From positions 1-15,994 of the forward strand of contig JBDNFP010000235.1 of assembly GCA_041689775.1 (NCBI GenBank): a stretch of 15,994 bases of DNA, given 5' to 3'. Of the stretch, positions 8,363 to 15,881 are shown in pieces; within the stretch, counting starts at the first letter, position 1, and the number at the start of each line of letters is the position of its first letter. Below the pieces are notes generated by a model. That model saw only the letters and a list, made by a program, of their open reading frames with translations. It was not told where the DNA came from and did not search any database. The position numbers and the translations under genes were made by a program. This DNA comes from JBDNFP01 sp041689775 (GTDB lineage Bacteria > Bacteroidota > Bacteroidia > Cytophagales > Spirosomataceae).

Positions 8363-8443
8363 GAGTAATGAATCCTTGTTATGCGAACCCGTGACTTCAC
8401 AGAGCAAGCGTACAGTTGAATGTTAGATTCTGATTTAAGTTGA

Positions 8444-8476
8444 CAAAGATAAGAGATTGGGGTAATGTGAACAAAA
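8444..8476 (-). promoter_or_regulatory. Bacteroidota-type promoter for fabG
   Basis: On the minus strand TTTTG (8476-8472) is followed after 20 bases by TATCTTTG (8451-8444), which fits the -33/-7 consensus TTTG and TAnnTTTG of Bacteroidota primary-sigma promoters. It lies about 80 bases upstream of the fabG ATG. No competing gene occupies this stretch of the divergent intergenic region; in the rest of 8363-8590 I see no other clear signal and no obvious plus-strand promoter. Confidence 0.65.
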
Positions 8477-8590
8477 TTGATCGATAATTGGCCCTACTCC
8501 CCCCTATTTCAGAAACGACCATAAAACAAAACACATACAGATTTGATTCATACCCTATAATGGAAGTCAAAAATACCTGACCTTTACCTG

Positions 8591-8722
8591 ATGGCACGGA
8601 TAATTTTCGGTATTTCACTTTTTCTTGTAGTTGCTTATACGATTGGCTACTTCATTGTACGCTTTAAGAAATCAAAGGAAAGTGATAGCGAAGACCAAAC
8701 ACCGCTGCAAGTCGATACCTAG
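8591..8722 (+). CDS. Small single-span membrane protein, 43 residues
   Basis: A short ORF that begins ATGGCACGG and ends in TAG. The protein starts MARIIFGISLFLVVAYTIGY, with one strongly hydrophobic helix at about 4-24, followed by a basic patch (RFKKSKE) and an acidic polar tail. The basic patch right after the helix predicts the C-terminal tail in the cytoplasm. It lies 228 bases from the divergent fabG start. The next small ORF follows in the same frame after only one stop codon, with a similar AYTxG core. Evidence for being a gene is the coherent membrane topology, the tail composition and the tight spacing to the downstream genes. I recognise no family. It could also be the first half of a two-helix protein interrupted by the TAG. 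Confidence 0.55.
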   Translation: MARIIFGISLFLVVAYTIGYFIVRFKKSKESDSEDQTPLQVDT

Positions 8723-8728
8723 GTTTTG

Positions 8729-8821
8729 GTGATTGGCATTACGGCCATTCTTTTCGTCCTTTTTTTTGCCTATACGTTTGGCTCTTATTTAGTAACAATT
8801 AACTATTCAGAGGTGTTATAA
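8729..8821 (+). CDS. Tiny membrane ORF coupled to the hydroxylase gene, 30 residues
   Basis: An ORF of 30 codons plus TAA, with a GTG start at 8729 (a TTG at 8726 is an alternative). It encodes one hydrophobic helix (ITAILFVLFFAYTFGSYLV) with a short polar end (NYSEVL). The TAA overlaps by one base the ATG of the sterol desaturase gene, giving TAATG, so ribosomes leaving this ORF could restart there. It lies in the same frame as the 43-residue ORF, separated by one TAG and two sense codons, and shares with it the pattern AYT-[IF]-G followed by aromatic and aliphatic residues. It may be an independent small protein, the second half of an interrupted 76-codon gene, or simply a translated leader. 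Confidence 0.4.
   Translation: MIGITAILFVLFFAYTFGSYLVTINYSEVL
8809..8813 (+). promoter_or_regulatory. Ribosome binding site of the hydroxylase gene
   Basis: AGAGG lies seven bases before ATG 8821, inside the end of the preceding small ORF. It is one of the few SD-like sequences in this window and supports ATG 8821 as the start. Confidence 0.45.
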
Positions 8822-9708
8822 TGGAAAAGTATGTTAGTACCATTGCTGGTGCCTACTCAGGGTATTGGAACTACTTAGTTTATGAAATTCTTACTCCTGG
8901 ATGGCACAACTACTTCTATTGGCTGGTGGGAGCATCCTTGGCTATTTGGCTGCTGGAGGTTTTTTTCCCGTGGCGCAAAAATCAGCCTGCTATTCGACAG
9001 GGTTTTTGGATGGACTCATTCTACCTAATCTGGAATTACTTTCTATTCTCCCTCGTAGTCTACAATGCTCTTTCGATGCTGGGCGTACAATTATTTGGTG
9101 ATTTCCTTGGGCTGTTTGGAATCACCAATATTATTGCATTTCAAGTAGCAAGTCTACCTACTTGGGTTCAATTAGTACTCATTTTTGTTGTTCGGGATTT
9201 TATGCAATGGAATATTCATCGCATGTTGCACCATGTTCCCTGGATGTGGGAGTTTCATAAAGTGCACCATAGCGTGGATGAAATGGGGTTTTCGGCACTT
9301 CTTCGCTACCACTTTATGGAGAATATCATCTACCGAACTTTGGAGTATGTACCATTAGCCATGATCGGCTTCGGTATTGATGACTTTTTCATTGTTCATA
9401 TTTTCACATTGGTAACTGGTCAACTCGGGCATGCTAATTTGTATATACCCTTGGGCCCAGTGAAGTACTTTCTTAACGGGCCCCAAATGCACTTGTGGCA
9501 TCACGCCAAGCATTTACCCCCAACTCATCCACGGGGTTCTAATTACGGAATTACACTAAGTATCTGGGATTTTGTTTTCAGAACCAATCATTGGCCACAT
9601 GATAACGAATACCTACCGATAGGTTTACCAGCTGGAGAAAACTTTCCGAAAGATTTTGTCGGTCAAATGGTACAACCGTTCCAAAAGGCTTTCAGAAAAC
9701 CGAATTAA
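8821..9708 (+). CDS. Fatty acid hydroxylase / sterol desaturase family membrane protein
   Basis: An integral-membrane di-iron oxygenase of 295 residues. The three histidine clusters of the superfamily are intact: HRMLHH at 133-138, HKVHH at 146-150 and HLWHH at 224-228. GHANL at 203-207 adds a further histidine. Hydrophobic segments lie at about 31-49, 66-86, 113-127 and 175-200. Members hydroxylate or desaturate lipids using O2 and an electron donor. In bacteria the substrates include fatty acids, ornithine lipids, carotenoids and sterol-like compounds; the substrate here cannot be told. It is the only full-size plus-strand gene in the window and overlaps by one base the stop of a tiny membrane ORF, which suggests coupled translation. 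It converges with the SPOR gene, whose stop lies 12 bases beyond its own. Confidence 0.93.
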   Translation: MEKYVSTIAGAYSGYWNYLVYEILTPGWHNYFYWLVGASLAIWLLEVFFPWRKNQPAIRQGFWMDSFYLIWNYFLFSLVVYNALSMLGVQLFGDFLGLFGITNIIAFQVASLPTWVQLVLIFVVRDFMQWNIHRMLHHVPWMWEFHKVHHSVDEMGFSALLRYHFMENIIYRTLEYVPLAMIGFGIDDFFIVHIFTLVTGQLGHANLYIPLGPVKYFLNGPQMHLWHHAKHLPPTHPRGSNYGITLSIWDFVFRTNHWPHDNEYLPIGLPAGENFPKDFVGQMVQPFQKAFRKPN

Positions 9709-9737
9709 AACGGTGAGTTCTTAGTTTTCTTTTTTTT
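9694..9737 (+). terminator. Possible terminator of the hydroxylase gene
   Basis: AGAAAAC (9694-9700) pairs with GTTTTCT (9724-9730), followed by an unbroken T-run to 9737. The stem is AT-rich and the loop is 23 bases, so it is a weak candidate. It overlaps the ends of both convergent genes. Confidence 0.3.
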
Positions 9738-10407
9738 CGACCCGGGTCTTTATTTCCAGAATAAACCCAAGAGCCTCCGCCTTTGATTGAGCGGCTGTCT
9801 GATTTTTATATTCACCTGCTACCACCCGATACATAGCATTCTGACCAGTAGGTTCAATAATCTTCGCGGGATAATTTCCCTGACGAATCTCCTGCATCCT
9901 CTTATTAGCTGTCAGTTTATCTTCGAACTCCCCGGCAATAATATAATAGGTTGTTTCCCCGGTGGCCTTTACAGATTCTAATGGATTTGGATCTGGTGAA
10001 GCATCTTTGGGATTATCCAACACTTCTGGTCCATTGCTTTGGTTTATTGGAGGAGTCCCCCACTCGTCTACCACCGTGATAATATCTGGAAATACCTCAT
10101 TTGGGATAGGTCCAGAGTTTATCCCCTCCCAGGTTTCCGAAGTATCCATAACGGTAGTAAGAGAGTCTGATAATACGTTGAAGTTTTCGTTGTTACTGGT
10201 TAAAAAAGCCCAAAAGCCTTCTTTCTGAGCTGATTCAGTTGTATTTATTTTTTTGATATATATCCCAAAAGCAAGCAGACCTAAAATAATGAGAACCACC
10301 AGCCACCAAGGCTTTCGGGAAGAGTAATTAATATCTCCCGGCCTATTATTCCTCCACTCGTTTGTTTTTCCTCCTTCCTCCTCTTCAATTTCAGTTGTTT
10401 CGGACAT
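9721..10407 (-). CDS. SPOR-domain membrane protein
   Basis: A 228-residue single-span protein. The first 32 residues are charged and likely cytoplasmic, with an acidic EIEEEEGG stretch. One membrane helix follows (about 33-51, WWLVVLIILGLLAFGIYI), then a long low-complexity linker in the periplasm, and a SPOR domain at about 152-222. The latter contains YYIIAGEFEDKLTANKRM and YRVVAGEYKNQTAAQSKA, the two repeats typical of the fold. SPOR domains bind peptidoglycan strands stripped of stem peptides, usually at the division site, so a role in cell division or wall remodelling is inferred. The start ATG 10407 is not contested by a nearby upstream ATG. It lies downstream of clpC on the same strand but behind a very strong hairpin (10510-10575), so it probably has its own promoter, which I could not identify. 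Confidence 0.88.
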   Translation of the reverse strand: MSETTEIEEEEGGKTNEWRNNRPGDINYSSRKPWWLVVLIILGLLAFGIYIKKINTTESAQKEGFWAFLTSNNENFNVLSDSLTTVMDTSETWEGINSGPIPNEVFPDIITVVDEWGTPPINQSNGPEVLDNPKDASPDPNPLESVKATGETTYYIIAGEFEDKLTANKRMQEIRQGNYPAKIIEPTGQNAMYRVVAGEYKNQTAAQSKAEALGFILEIKTRVEKKEN

Positions 10408-10509
10408 TTACTCAGTATTTAACGTAATATATCTGGCTCATGGTTATTATTCTACTTTTAAACGTCAAATACAAGGCTATTTATTTCAGAGAATAGCTGT
10501 TGAATCAAC

Positions 10510-10575
10510 TGTATTCGTTAAAAAAGTAAAAAGACTATTCTCCCGAACAGTCTTTTTACTTTTTTAACGAATACA
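10510..10575 (-). terminator. Long perfect-stem terminator downstream of clpC
   Basis: The arms 10510-10536 and 10549-10575 are perfectly complementary over 27 bases. After one A-C mismatch, three further pairs (TTC with GAA) close a TCCC loop. The stem contains A5/A6 and T5/T6 runs, so on either strand the descending arm provides the T-rich tract expected of an intrinsic terminator. It begins 7 bases beyond the clpC stop and ends 102 bases before the SPOR start. A single-strand role is expected here because both neighbours are on the minus strand, but the element is symmetric. Confidence 0.88.
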
Positions 10576-10582
10576 AACCTTA

Positions 10583-13117
10583 TTATTTTATAACTTCTTC
10601 TTCTTTTTTTCTAACCGTGATAGTTAGCTGCTCAGAGGTTCCGTCATGGTCAGCAATGAGCACATCACCATCTTTAAGTTCGCCTTTCAGAATCTCTTCC
10701 GCAACCGGATCTTCGAGATATTTCTGAATCGCTCTATTAAGTGGCCTTGCACCATACTGTGGATCATACCCTTTTTCTGACAGAAAATCTTTGGCTGTAA
10801 CGGTAAGTTCGATCTCATAACCTAGACCCTTCACACGACTGAACAATTTGTTGAGCGAAATATCAATGATTCTATGTAAGTCCTCACGTTGCAATGAGTT
10901 GAACACAATCACATCGTCCAAACGATTTAGGAATTCGGGTGAGAACGCTTTGCGTAAAGCACTTTGGATGGTATTACGCATAATTTCGTCCACATTGTCT
11001 GCCTTAGCCTTCGTTGAGAACCCAATTCCGCTTCCAAAGTCCTTCAAATCACGAGCCCCAATATTGGACGTCATGATGATGATTGTGTTACGGAAATCAA
11101 CTCTACGTCCAAGTCCATCAGTCAAGATACCATCGTCCAAAACCTGTAACAGGATATTGTAAACATCAGGATGGGCTTTTTCAATTTCGTCAAGCAATAT
11201 TACGCTGTATGGCTTACGTCGAATTTTCTCGGTTAACTGACCGCCTTCTTCGTATCCAACGTAGCCGGGAGGCGCTCCAACTAAGCGAGATACACTAAAC
11301 TTCTCCATGTACTCACTCATGTCAATCCGCACCAAAGCGTCGTCCTTGTCAAACAAGTAAGTAGCAAGCACCTTGGCAAGTTCGGTTTTACCAACACCAG
11401 TTGGGCCCAAGAAAATAAAGGAACCAATTGGCTTTTTTGGGTCTTTCAATCCAACGCGGGTACGCTGAATAGCTTTCACAAGCTTTTCGATCGGTGGATC
11501 TTGTCCGATAACCTTAGCTTTAAGCTCGTCTGCCATACTGAGTAACTTCTTACCTTCATCCAGAGAAACATTCATCACCGGAATTCCGGTCATCATCGCC
11601 ACTACCTCGGCTACGTTTTGCTCCGATACTGTATAACGCTTCTGCTTTGTTTCCTCTTCCCATAACTGCTTGGCCCGATCCAACTGATCAATCAATTTCT
11701 TTTCACGATCGCGCAGTTGAGCCGCTTCTTCATATTTCTGGCTTTTCACCACCCGGTTTTTCTCCTGCTTGATATTCTCGATTTGATCTTCAAGTTTCAG
11801 TATGTCTTCCGGAACAGTGATGTTACTAATGTGAACACGGGCACCAACTTCGTCCATTACATCAATGGCCTTGTCGGGTAAAAAGCGGTCCGTTATGTAA
11901 CGTTCGGAAAGCTTTACCGCCGAAATTAATGCTTCGGGTGTGTAATTTACGTGGTGATGTTCCTCGTACTTATCTTTAATATTTTCCAGAATCTGAATAG
12001 TTTCTTCTACCGAAGTCGCATCTACCATAACCATCTGGAATCGACGTGCTAAGGCACCATCCTTTTCAATGTACTGGCGATACTCATCAAGGGTAGTAGC
12101 TCCAATACATTGGATTTCGCCCCTGGCGAGTGCCGGCTTAAACATATTAGATGCATCGAGTGACCCTGACGCTCCTCCCGCTCCAACGATCGTATGTAGC
12201 TCGTCAATGAATAAAATGACATCTGGTGATTTTTCAAGTTCATTCATCACAGCTTTCATTCTTTCCTCAAACTGACCACGGTATTTAGTACCCGCCACCA
12301 GAGATGCGAGATCTAAGGTCACAACCCGTTTCCCGAATAAGACCCGAGATACTTTTTTCTGAACGATGCGCAAGGCTAAGCCTTCGGCTATGGCAGTTTT
12401 TCCAACTCCGGGCTCACCGATCAAAATGGGATTATTCTTTTTCCGACGGCTCAGAATCTGAGCAACTCGCTCAATCTCTTTCTCTCGGCCAACGATTGGG
12501 TCAAGCTTACCTACCTCGGCAAGTTTGGTAAGGTCTCTACCAAAGTTGTCAAGAACGGGGGTACGTGACTTTTCTGCACCTTTTGATTCTTTACCGGACG
12601 ATGAACCGCCTCCGAACATTCCTGAACGGGGATCTTCATCGCCATCGTCGGTATCTGATCCCATACGAGGAGTGGTACCGGAAGACTGATATTCCAGCAT
12701 TTCCTTAATCACCTCATAATTCACGTTGAAACGGTGAAGGATTTGAGTAGCTACATTATCCTCGTCACGGAGAATAGATAGTAACAGATGTTCCGTTCCG
12801 ATCAATGGGCTTTTAAATATTTTAGCTTCCAGATAAGTAATTTTAAGTACTTTCTCTGATTGGCGTGTCAACGGGATATTTTGCAGATTTTTGACATTAT
12901 TAGTGGCTGATCCTTTGGTTGCCTGTTCGATTGTCAATCGAACCTCTTCAAGAGAAACACCCAGTTTTTTGAGTAAGCCGATGGCCACGCCATCACCTTC
13001 CCGGATCATTCCTAACAATAAATGTTCTGCTCCAATGAAATCATGACCAAGACGGAGTGCTTCCTCCCGGCTCAGTGATATCACTTCTTTTACTCGATTT
13101 GAAAATTTCGCTTCCAT
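10583..13117 (-). CDS. clpC: ClpC AAA+ unfoldase, ATPase subunit of the Clp protease
   Basis: An HSP100 unfoldase of 844 residues that threads proteins into ClpP for degradation. It has an N-terminal Clp repeat domain (about 1-140), then a Gly/Ser-rich linker (about 160-182). The first AAA+ module has Walker A GEPGVGKT at 234-241 and Walker B ILFIDE at 301-306. The middle region carries a UVR-type segment (QKYEEAAQLRDREKKL, 460-475). The second module has GPTGVGKT at 571-578 and VILLDE at 639-644, with sensor 2 GARPL at 789-793. The ClpP-docking tripeptide IGF is at 698-700, which distinguishes it from ClpB. The middle region is short, as in ClpC rather than ClpB. ATG 13117 fits the family N-terminus (MEAKFSNRVKEVI). 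It follows the WbqC-like gene by 46 bases and is closed by a long hairpin. No frameshift is seen, and no CtsR-type operator was identified. Confidence 0.97.
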   Translation of the reverse strand: MEAKFSNRVKEVISLSREEALRLGHDFIGAEHLLLGMIREGDGVAIGLLKKLGVSLEEVRLTIEQATKGSATNNVKNLQNIPLTRQSEKVLKITYLEAKIFKSPLIGTEHLLLSILRDEDNVATQILHRFNVNYEVIKEMLEYQSSGTTPRMGSDTDDGDEDPRSGMFGGGSSSGKESKGAEKSRTPVLDNFGRDLTKLAEVGKLDPIVGREKEIERVAQILSRRKKNNPILIGEPGVGKTAIAEGLALRIVQKKVSRVLFGKRVVTLDLASLVAGTKYRGQFEERMKAVMNELEKSPDVILFIDELHTIVGAGGASGSLDASNMFKPALARGEIQCIGATTLDEYRQYIEKDGALARRFQMVMVDATSVEETIQILENIKDKYEEHHHVNYTPEALISAVKLSERYITDRFLPDKAIDVMDEVGARVHISNITVPEDILKLEDQIENIKQEKNRVVKSQKYEEAAQLRDREKKLIDQLDRAKQLWEEETKQKRYTVSEQNVAEVVAMMTGIPVMNVSLDEGKKLLSMADELKAKVIGQDPPIEKLVKAIQRTRVGLKDPKKPIGSFIFLGPTGVGKTELAKVLATYLFDKDDALVRIDMSEYMEKFSVSRLVGAPPGYVGYEEGGQLTEKIRRKPYSVILLDEIEKAHPDVYNILLQVLDDGILTDGLGRRVDFRNTIIIMTSNIGARDLKDFGSGIGFSTKAKADNVDEIMRNTIQSALRKAFSPEFLNRLDDVIVFNSLQREDLHRIIDISLNKLFSRVKGLGYEIELTVTAKDFLSEKGYDPQYGARPLNRAIQKYLEDPVAEEILKGELKDGDVLIADHDGTSEQLTITVRKKEEEVIK

Positions 13118-13163
13118 GTATAAGCAGGAAAATTATAGTGTCTTATTTAATAATTGTAACGGA

Positions 13164-13862
13164 TTACTGTGCTGCTTTGTTCAATTTATGCTCCTGAGAG
13201 ACCTGTATCGACTCCAACAATACTTTCCGAGCCTCGGGACCTTTATTAAACAATAAGTCAATGATACTTAAATTTGGTACAAAATCATTGCCAAAGGTTT
13301 GGTAATAAGGGATGGTATTACAAAATACTGCACTTTCCCCTTTTTTTTTATCATTTACCACTAATTTTGCGTCAAATTGTGTGATATCAACGTCTACGGT
13401 GTATGACAAAGTGTACTCTATTCTTTTTTTAATGCCTAGGTTTTTAAGACATAATGTCAGCAGTTCGAGATTAAAGTCGAATAGAAACGTCGGCTTTCTC
13501 AAATAAATCGTTTCCAGGTCACGATAATAGTGTTCAAAATAAGGGGATTTGCCGTATGCTGATTGGAGGCACCCCCAATGTCGTTTTATCCAAGACTGGT
13601 TATAGTCAATTTGGATATCTTTTATCCGAATTTTCTTACGACTATTTTTAACCGGAATAGTTAGTACATCTACCTTATTGGCAGTTAGTACGTAACACCG
13701 ATTTCGGTAGGTTTGCTTTGGAAAGTTTTCACAAGCCTCTAATCGGATCGTATTGTATTGCAAGAGGCAGGCAAAATAATCAAAGCAAGGTAGGTGATGC
13801 AGTTCTATTACTACTTCGGAATGGCCCACCACCGCTTTACTTGGCAACCAAAGATCAGTCAT
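13164..13862 (-). CDS. WbqC-like family protein
   Basis: A 232-residue protein matching the Bacteroidota branch of the WbqC-like family. Recognisable parts are a hydrophobic start strand (VVIELHHLPCFDYFACL), FPKQTYRNRCYVLTANKV, a basic KNSRKKIRIKDIQIDYNQSW, WGCLQSAYGKSPYFEHYY and a LFDFNLELLTLCLKNL helix. Family members are found in O-antigen or other polysaccharide clusters, and the role is not defined biochemically. No signal peptide or membrane helix is visible, so it is likely cytoplasmic. The start at ATG 13862 is preferred to a TTG two codons upstream (13868). The 106-base stretch back to the YrdC gene has a small hairpin but no clear promoter. The nearby glycosyltransferase fits a link to surface glycans, but this is inference. 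Confidence 0.85.
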   Translation of the reverse strand: MTDLWLPSKAVVGHSEVVIELHHLPCFDYFACLLQYNTIRLEACENFPKQTYRNRCYVLTANKVDVLTIPVKNSRKKIRIKDIQIDYNQSWIKRHWGCLQSAYGKSPYFEHYYRDLETIYLRKPTFLFDFNLELLTLCLKNLGIKKRIEYTLSYTVDVDITQFDAKLVVNDKKKGESAVFCNTIPYYQTFGNDFVPNLSIIDLLFNKGPEARKVLLESIQVSQEHKLNKAAQ

Positions 13863-13932
13863 TACCAAATATGGTAAAGGTGTGGCACAATATCAAAAAA
13901 ATCATAAGAAATTATTGAAGAGTTTGTCTATT

Positions 13933-13955
13933 ACCAACTTTTCTCTTCTGTTGGT
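13933..13955 (-). terminator. Weak hairpin between the YrdC and WbqC genes
   Basis: ACCAAC (13933-13938) pairs with GTTGGT (13950-13955) around an 11-base loop. It is the only structure noticed in the 106-base gap. No T-run follows on the minus strand, so it could be an RNA-processing or pausing hairpin, or chance. Confidence 0.2.
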
Positions 13956-13968
13956 GCAATCTTGAATT

Positions 13969-14595
13969 TTACAGAAAGGTAGAAATTTCTCCTAAACCAG
14001 CCCTGACTACTTCAAACTCATCCGTTGTAGCATCGATGATGGTAGAACCTACATTTCCTCCGTAACCACCATCAATAATAATGTCTACTAAATGCTGAAA
14101 CTTCTCAAAAATCAACTCGGGGTCTGTTGAGTATTCAATTACCTCGTCTTCATCCTTGATAGAGGTAGTGATGATGGGGTTCCCCAACTCACGCACAACA
14201 TAGCGAGGAATAGTGTTATCCGGCACCCTAATACCCACCGTTTTCTTGTTGGTATTCAGAATTTTGGGAACATTATTATTGGCTTCAAGAATGAAGGTAA
14301 ATGGCCCTGGCAACGTTTTCTTCATTAATTTGAACGCAACATTACTTACCCTGGCATAATCAGCAATGTGGCTTAAGTCATAACAAATAAATGAGAAATC
14401 GTTTTTCTGCGGCTTGATTCCTTTAATTCGGGCTATCTTTTCAATCGCCCTAGTATTATGGATATCACAACCGAGGCCATACACTGTATCCGTGGGATAG
14501 ATCACGAGTCCACCGTTTCGCAGGCATTCAGCAACCTTTCTGATTCTACGTTCATCGGGGTTATCGGGGTATATTCGAAGAAGTTCTGCGGACAT
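13969..14595 (-). CDS. Sua5/YciO/YrdC family protein (probable threonylcarbamoyl-AMP synthase)
   Basis: A 208-residue cytoplasmic protein with the Sua5/YciO/YrdC fold. TsaC members make L-threonylcarbamoyl-AMP from threonine, bicarbonate and ATP for the t6A modification at tRNA position 37. The family's core is present: GGLVIYPTDTVYGLGCDI near the N-terminus, IARIKGIKPQKNDFSFI, TLPGPFTFILE, TVGIRVPDN, PIITTSIKDEDEV and STIIDATTDEFEVVRAG. The sequence is closer to the YciO type common in Bacteroidota, so full TsaC activity is likely but not certain, and gene symbols tsaC or yciO are left open. ATG 14595 is chosen because an upstream in-frame TTG at 14610 is weaker and the family normally starts close to here. 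It begins 24 bases after the glycosyltransferase stop, so the two are probably cotranscribed. Confidence 0.9.
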   Translation of the reverse strand: MSAELLRIYPDNPDERRIRKVAECLRNGGLVIYPTDTVYGLGCDIHNTRAIEKIARIKGIKPQKNDFSFICYDLSHIADYARVSNVAFKLMKKTLPGPFTFILEANNNVPKILNTNKKTVGIRVPDNTIPRYVVRELGNPIITTSIKDEDEVIEYSTDPELIFEKFQHLVDIIIDGGYGGNVGSTIIDATTDEFEVVRAGLGEISTFL

Positions 14596-14619
14596 TGCTG
14601 GTGAGTTCAATAATATTCT

Positions 14620-15633
14620 CTACTCCAAAAGAACAAAATTTACCTTAAAATCCTCCCTTTTTGTGAGATATTTTAGACGTTTTGTGAGGTAGAAACGATA
14701 TAAACGATTGACCGGCAGACGCATACGACAAAGGAGGACAATAAAATCAGTAGTAAGGCCTGGGTCTTCGATGTAATTGAGCAGCTTCCTGAAACGTATA
14801 CCCAACTCAAATTCCTGCGCATAGAGGCATTTTCGAATGAAAGTCCGTATACGTTTGGCCAACACTTCGAAATCTTCCTGGTTACGGTTCAGATCATAGG
14901 CTTTGTTACAAACGGCGTAGGTAGATTCGAGCATACCGCTACCCGGTTTGAAGACTAGTGATGAAAGCGAATTATTCACGACACGTTTGTGGGTCAGTAC
15001 TTCATCCTGATAAGAATACTTACAAAGTATTGAAGACCGTAACCAAAAATCAAAATCTTCATACGTCAGCGATTCGTCGTACCCTCCCAAGCGGTTCAAG
15101 ATAAAGCGACGCATCATCATGGTGGGTGTACAGATGAAATAATATTCTAAAATACAACGGTACACATCACCTGATGGTACCTTAGATTTAGCCTTTCCCT
15201 GTTTATCAACCTCATAATGATAGTTCATTAGCCGCCCTTTGGCGCTTACATACTGAGCATTCGAAAAAATAACCCCGAAGTCGTCAGGTAATTCCTTAAA
15301 AAAAGCAACCTGCTTTTCAATGCGGTCAGGAAGTAAAACATCATCCCCCGACAGGTCTATAACGTACTCGCCTGTTGCCACCGCCAAGCCTTGGTTGAAG
15401 GCCTTACAAAGGCCCCTGTTGGTACTGTTTAAGATGCTTTTTATGAATGGGTACTTTCTACCGAACTCCTTAATTATTTCCTTTGTGGTATCAGTACTCG
15501 CATTATCAATCACGATGAGCTCCACAAACTCATACGATTGATTCACTACCGAATTCAATGCTTTCTCAATGAAGCTTTCATGGTTAAAAGCGGTACAGAT
15601 TACTGAAACAAGTGGGTTATTGTTAATCTTCAT
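14620..15633 (-). CDS. Family 2 glycosyltransferase
   Basis: A 337-residue GT-A fold glycosyltransferase that transfers a sugar from a nucleotide-sugar donor, probably for surface polysaccharide or glycoconjugate synthesis. The N-terminal half shows the GT2 pattern: PLVSVICTAFNHESFIEKAL (7-26), VIDNASTDTT (41-50) with D43, and a metal-binding SGDD at 95-98. GGYDESLTYEDFDFWLR (183-199) carries the typical E192-D193 acceptor-site acidic motif. The C-terminal third is helical and basic, and no membrane helix is seen. The donor and acceptor cannot be told. ATG 15633 is the natural start. It is followed after 24 bases by the YrdC gene. Upstream there is a 248-base intergenic stretch with two small palindromes but no clear promoter. 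Confidence 0.93.
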   Translation of the reverse strand: MKINNNPLVSVICTAFNHESFIEKALNSVVNQSYEFVELIVIDNASTDTTKEIIKEFGRKYPFIKSILNSTNRGLCKAFNQGLAVATGEYVIDLSGDDVLLPDRIEKQVAFFKELPDDFGVIFSNAQYVSAKGRLMNYHYEVDKQGKAKSKVPSGDVYRCILEYYFICTPTMMMRRFILNRLGGYDESLTYEDFDFWLRSSILCKYSYQDEVLTHKRVVNNSLSSLVFKPGSGMLESTYAVCNKAYDLNRNQEDFEVLAKRIRTFIRKCLYAQEFELGIRFRKLLNYIEDPGLTTDFIVLLCRMRLPVNRLYRFYLTKRLKYLTKREDFKVNFVLLE

Positions 15634-15708
15634 TTTTACTATGTATGCTCATGTCCGGACCTATCTGGTATGCAATTATGCATTTTGTACGGAGATATAA
15701 GTCATAGT

Positions 15709-15723
15709 CACAATATTATTGTG
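15709..15723. promoter_or_regulatory. Operator-like palindrome upstream of the glycosyltransferase gene
   Basis: CACAATA and TATTGTG flank a single T, giving a perfect 15-base palindrome about 76 bases upstream of the glycosyltransferase start. A second, shorter inverted repeat (ATGCA, four bases, TGCAT) lies at 15670-15683. No known regulator consensus is matched with confidence; the rest of 15634-15881 shows nothing I can assign. Confidence 0.25.
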
Positions 15724-15881
15724 TGACCGGAACAAATTTGGCTAGAGTTGGGAGAGGGACGTTTTCAGTTTAGGACCCTATTGTACGCAATACTTTACTA
15801 CAATAAGTACTAAGGCATAATTAGTTTGTATTGTTAATTTAGTCAAAAAAATGGCTTAGGAATGATTAAAAAATAAGATGG

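Noticed and set aside
8363..8407. N-terminal extension of FabG to a TTG at 8407
   Set aside because: The extra 15 residues are absent from the family, and ATG 8362 has a ribosome binding site and gives the standard N-terminus.
8541..8566. Plus-strand promoter with TTTGATT and TATAAT upstream of the small ORFs
   Set aside because: The spacing between the two boxes is far too short for either a Bacteroidota or an enteric-type promoter.
8397..8618. A 73-codon minus-strand frame upstream of fabG
   Set aside because: It covers the fabG promoter and overlaps the better supported plus-strand small ORF; composition is not protein-like.
13863..13868. TTG start two codons upstream of the WbqC-like ATG
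   Set aside because: An ATG lies two codons further in, at 13862, and the family N-terminus does not require the extension.
14596..14610. TTG start for the YrdC-type protein
   Set aside because: ATG 14595 gives the usual N-terminus; the additional five residues are not conserved in the family as I know it.
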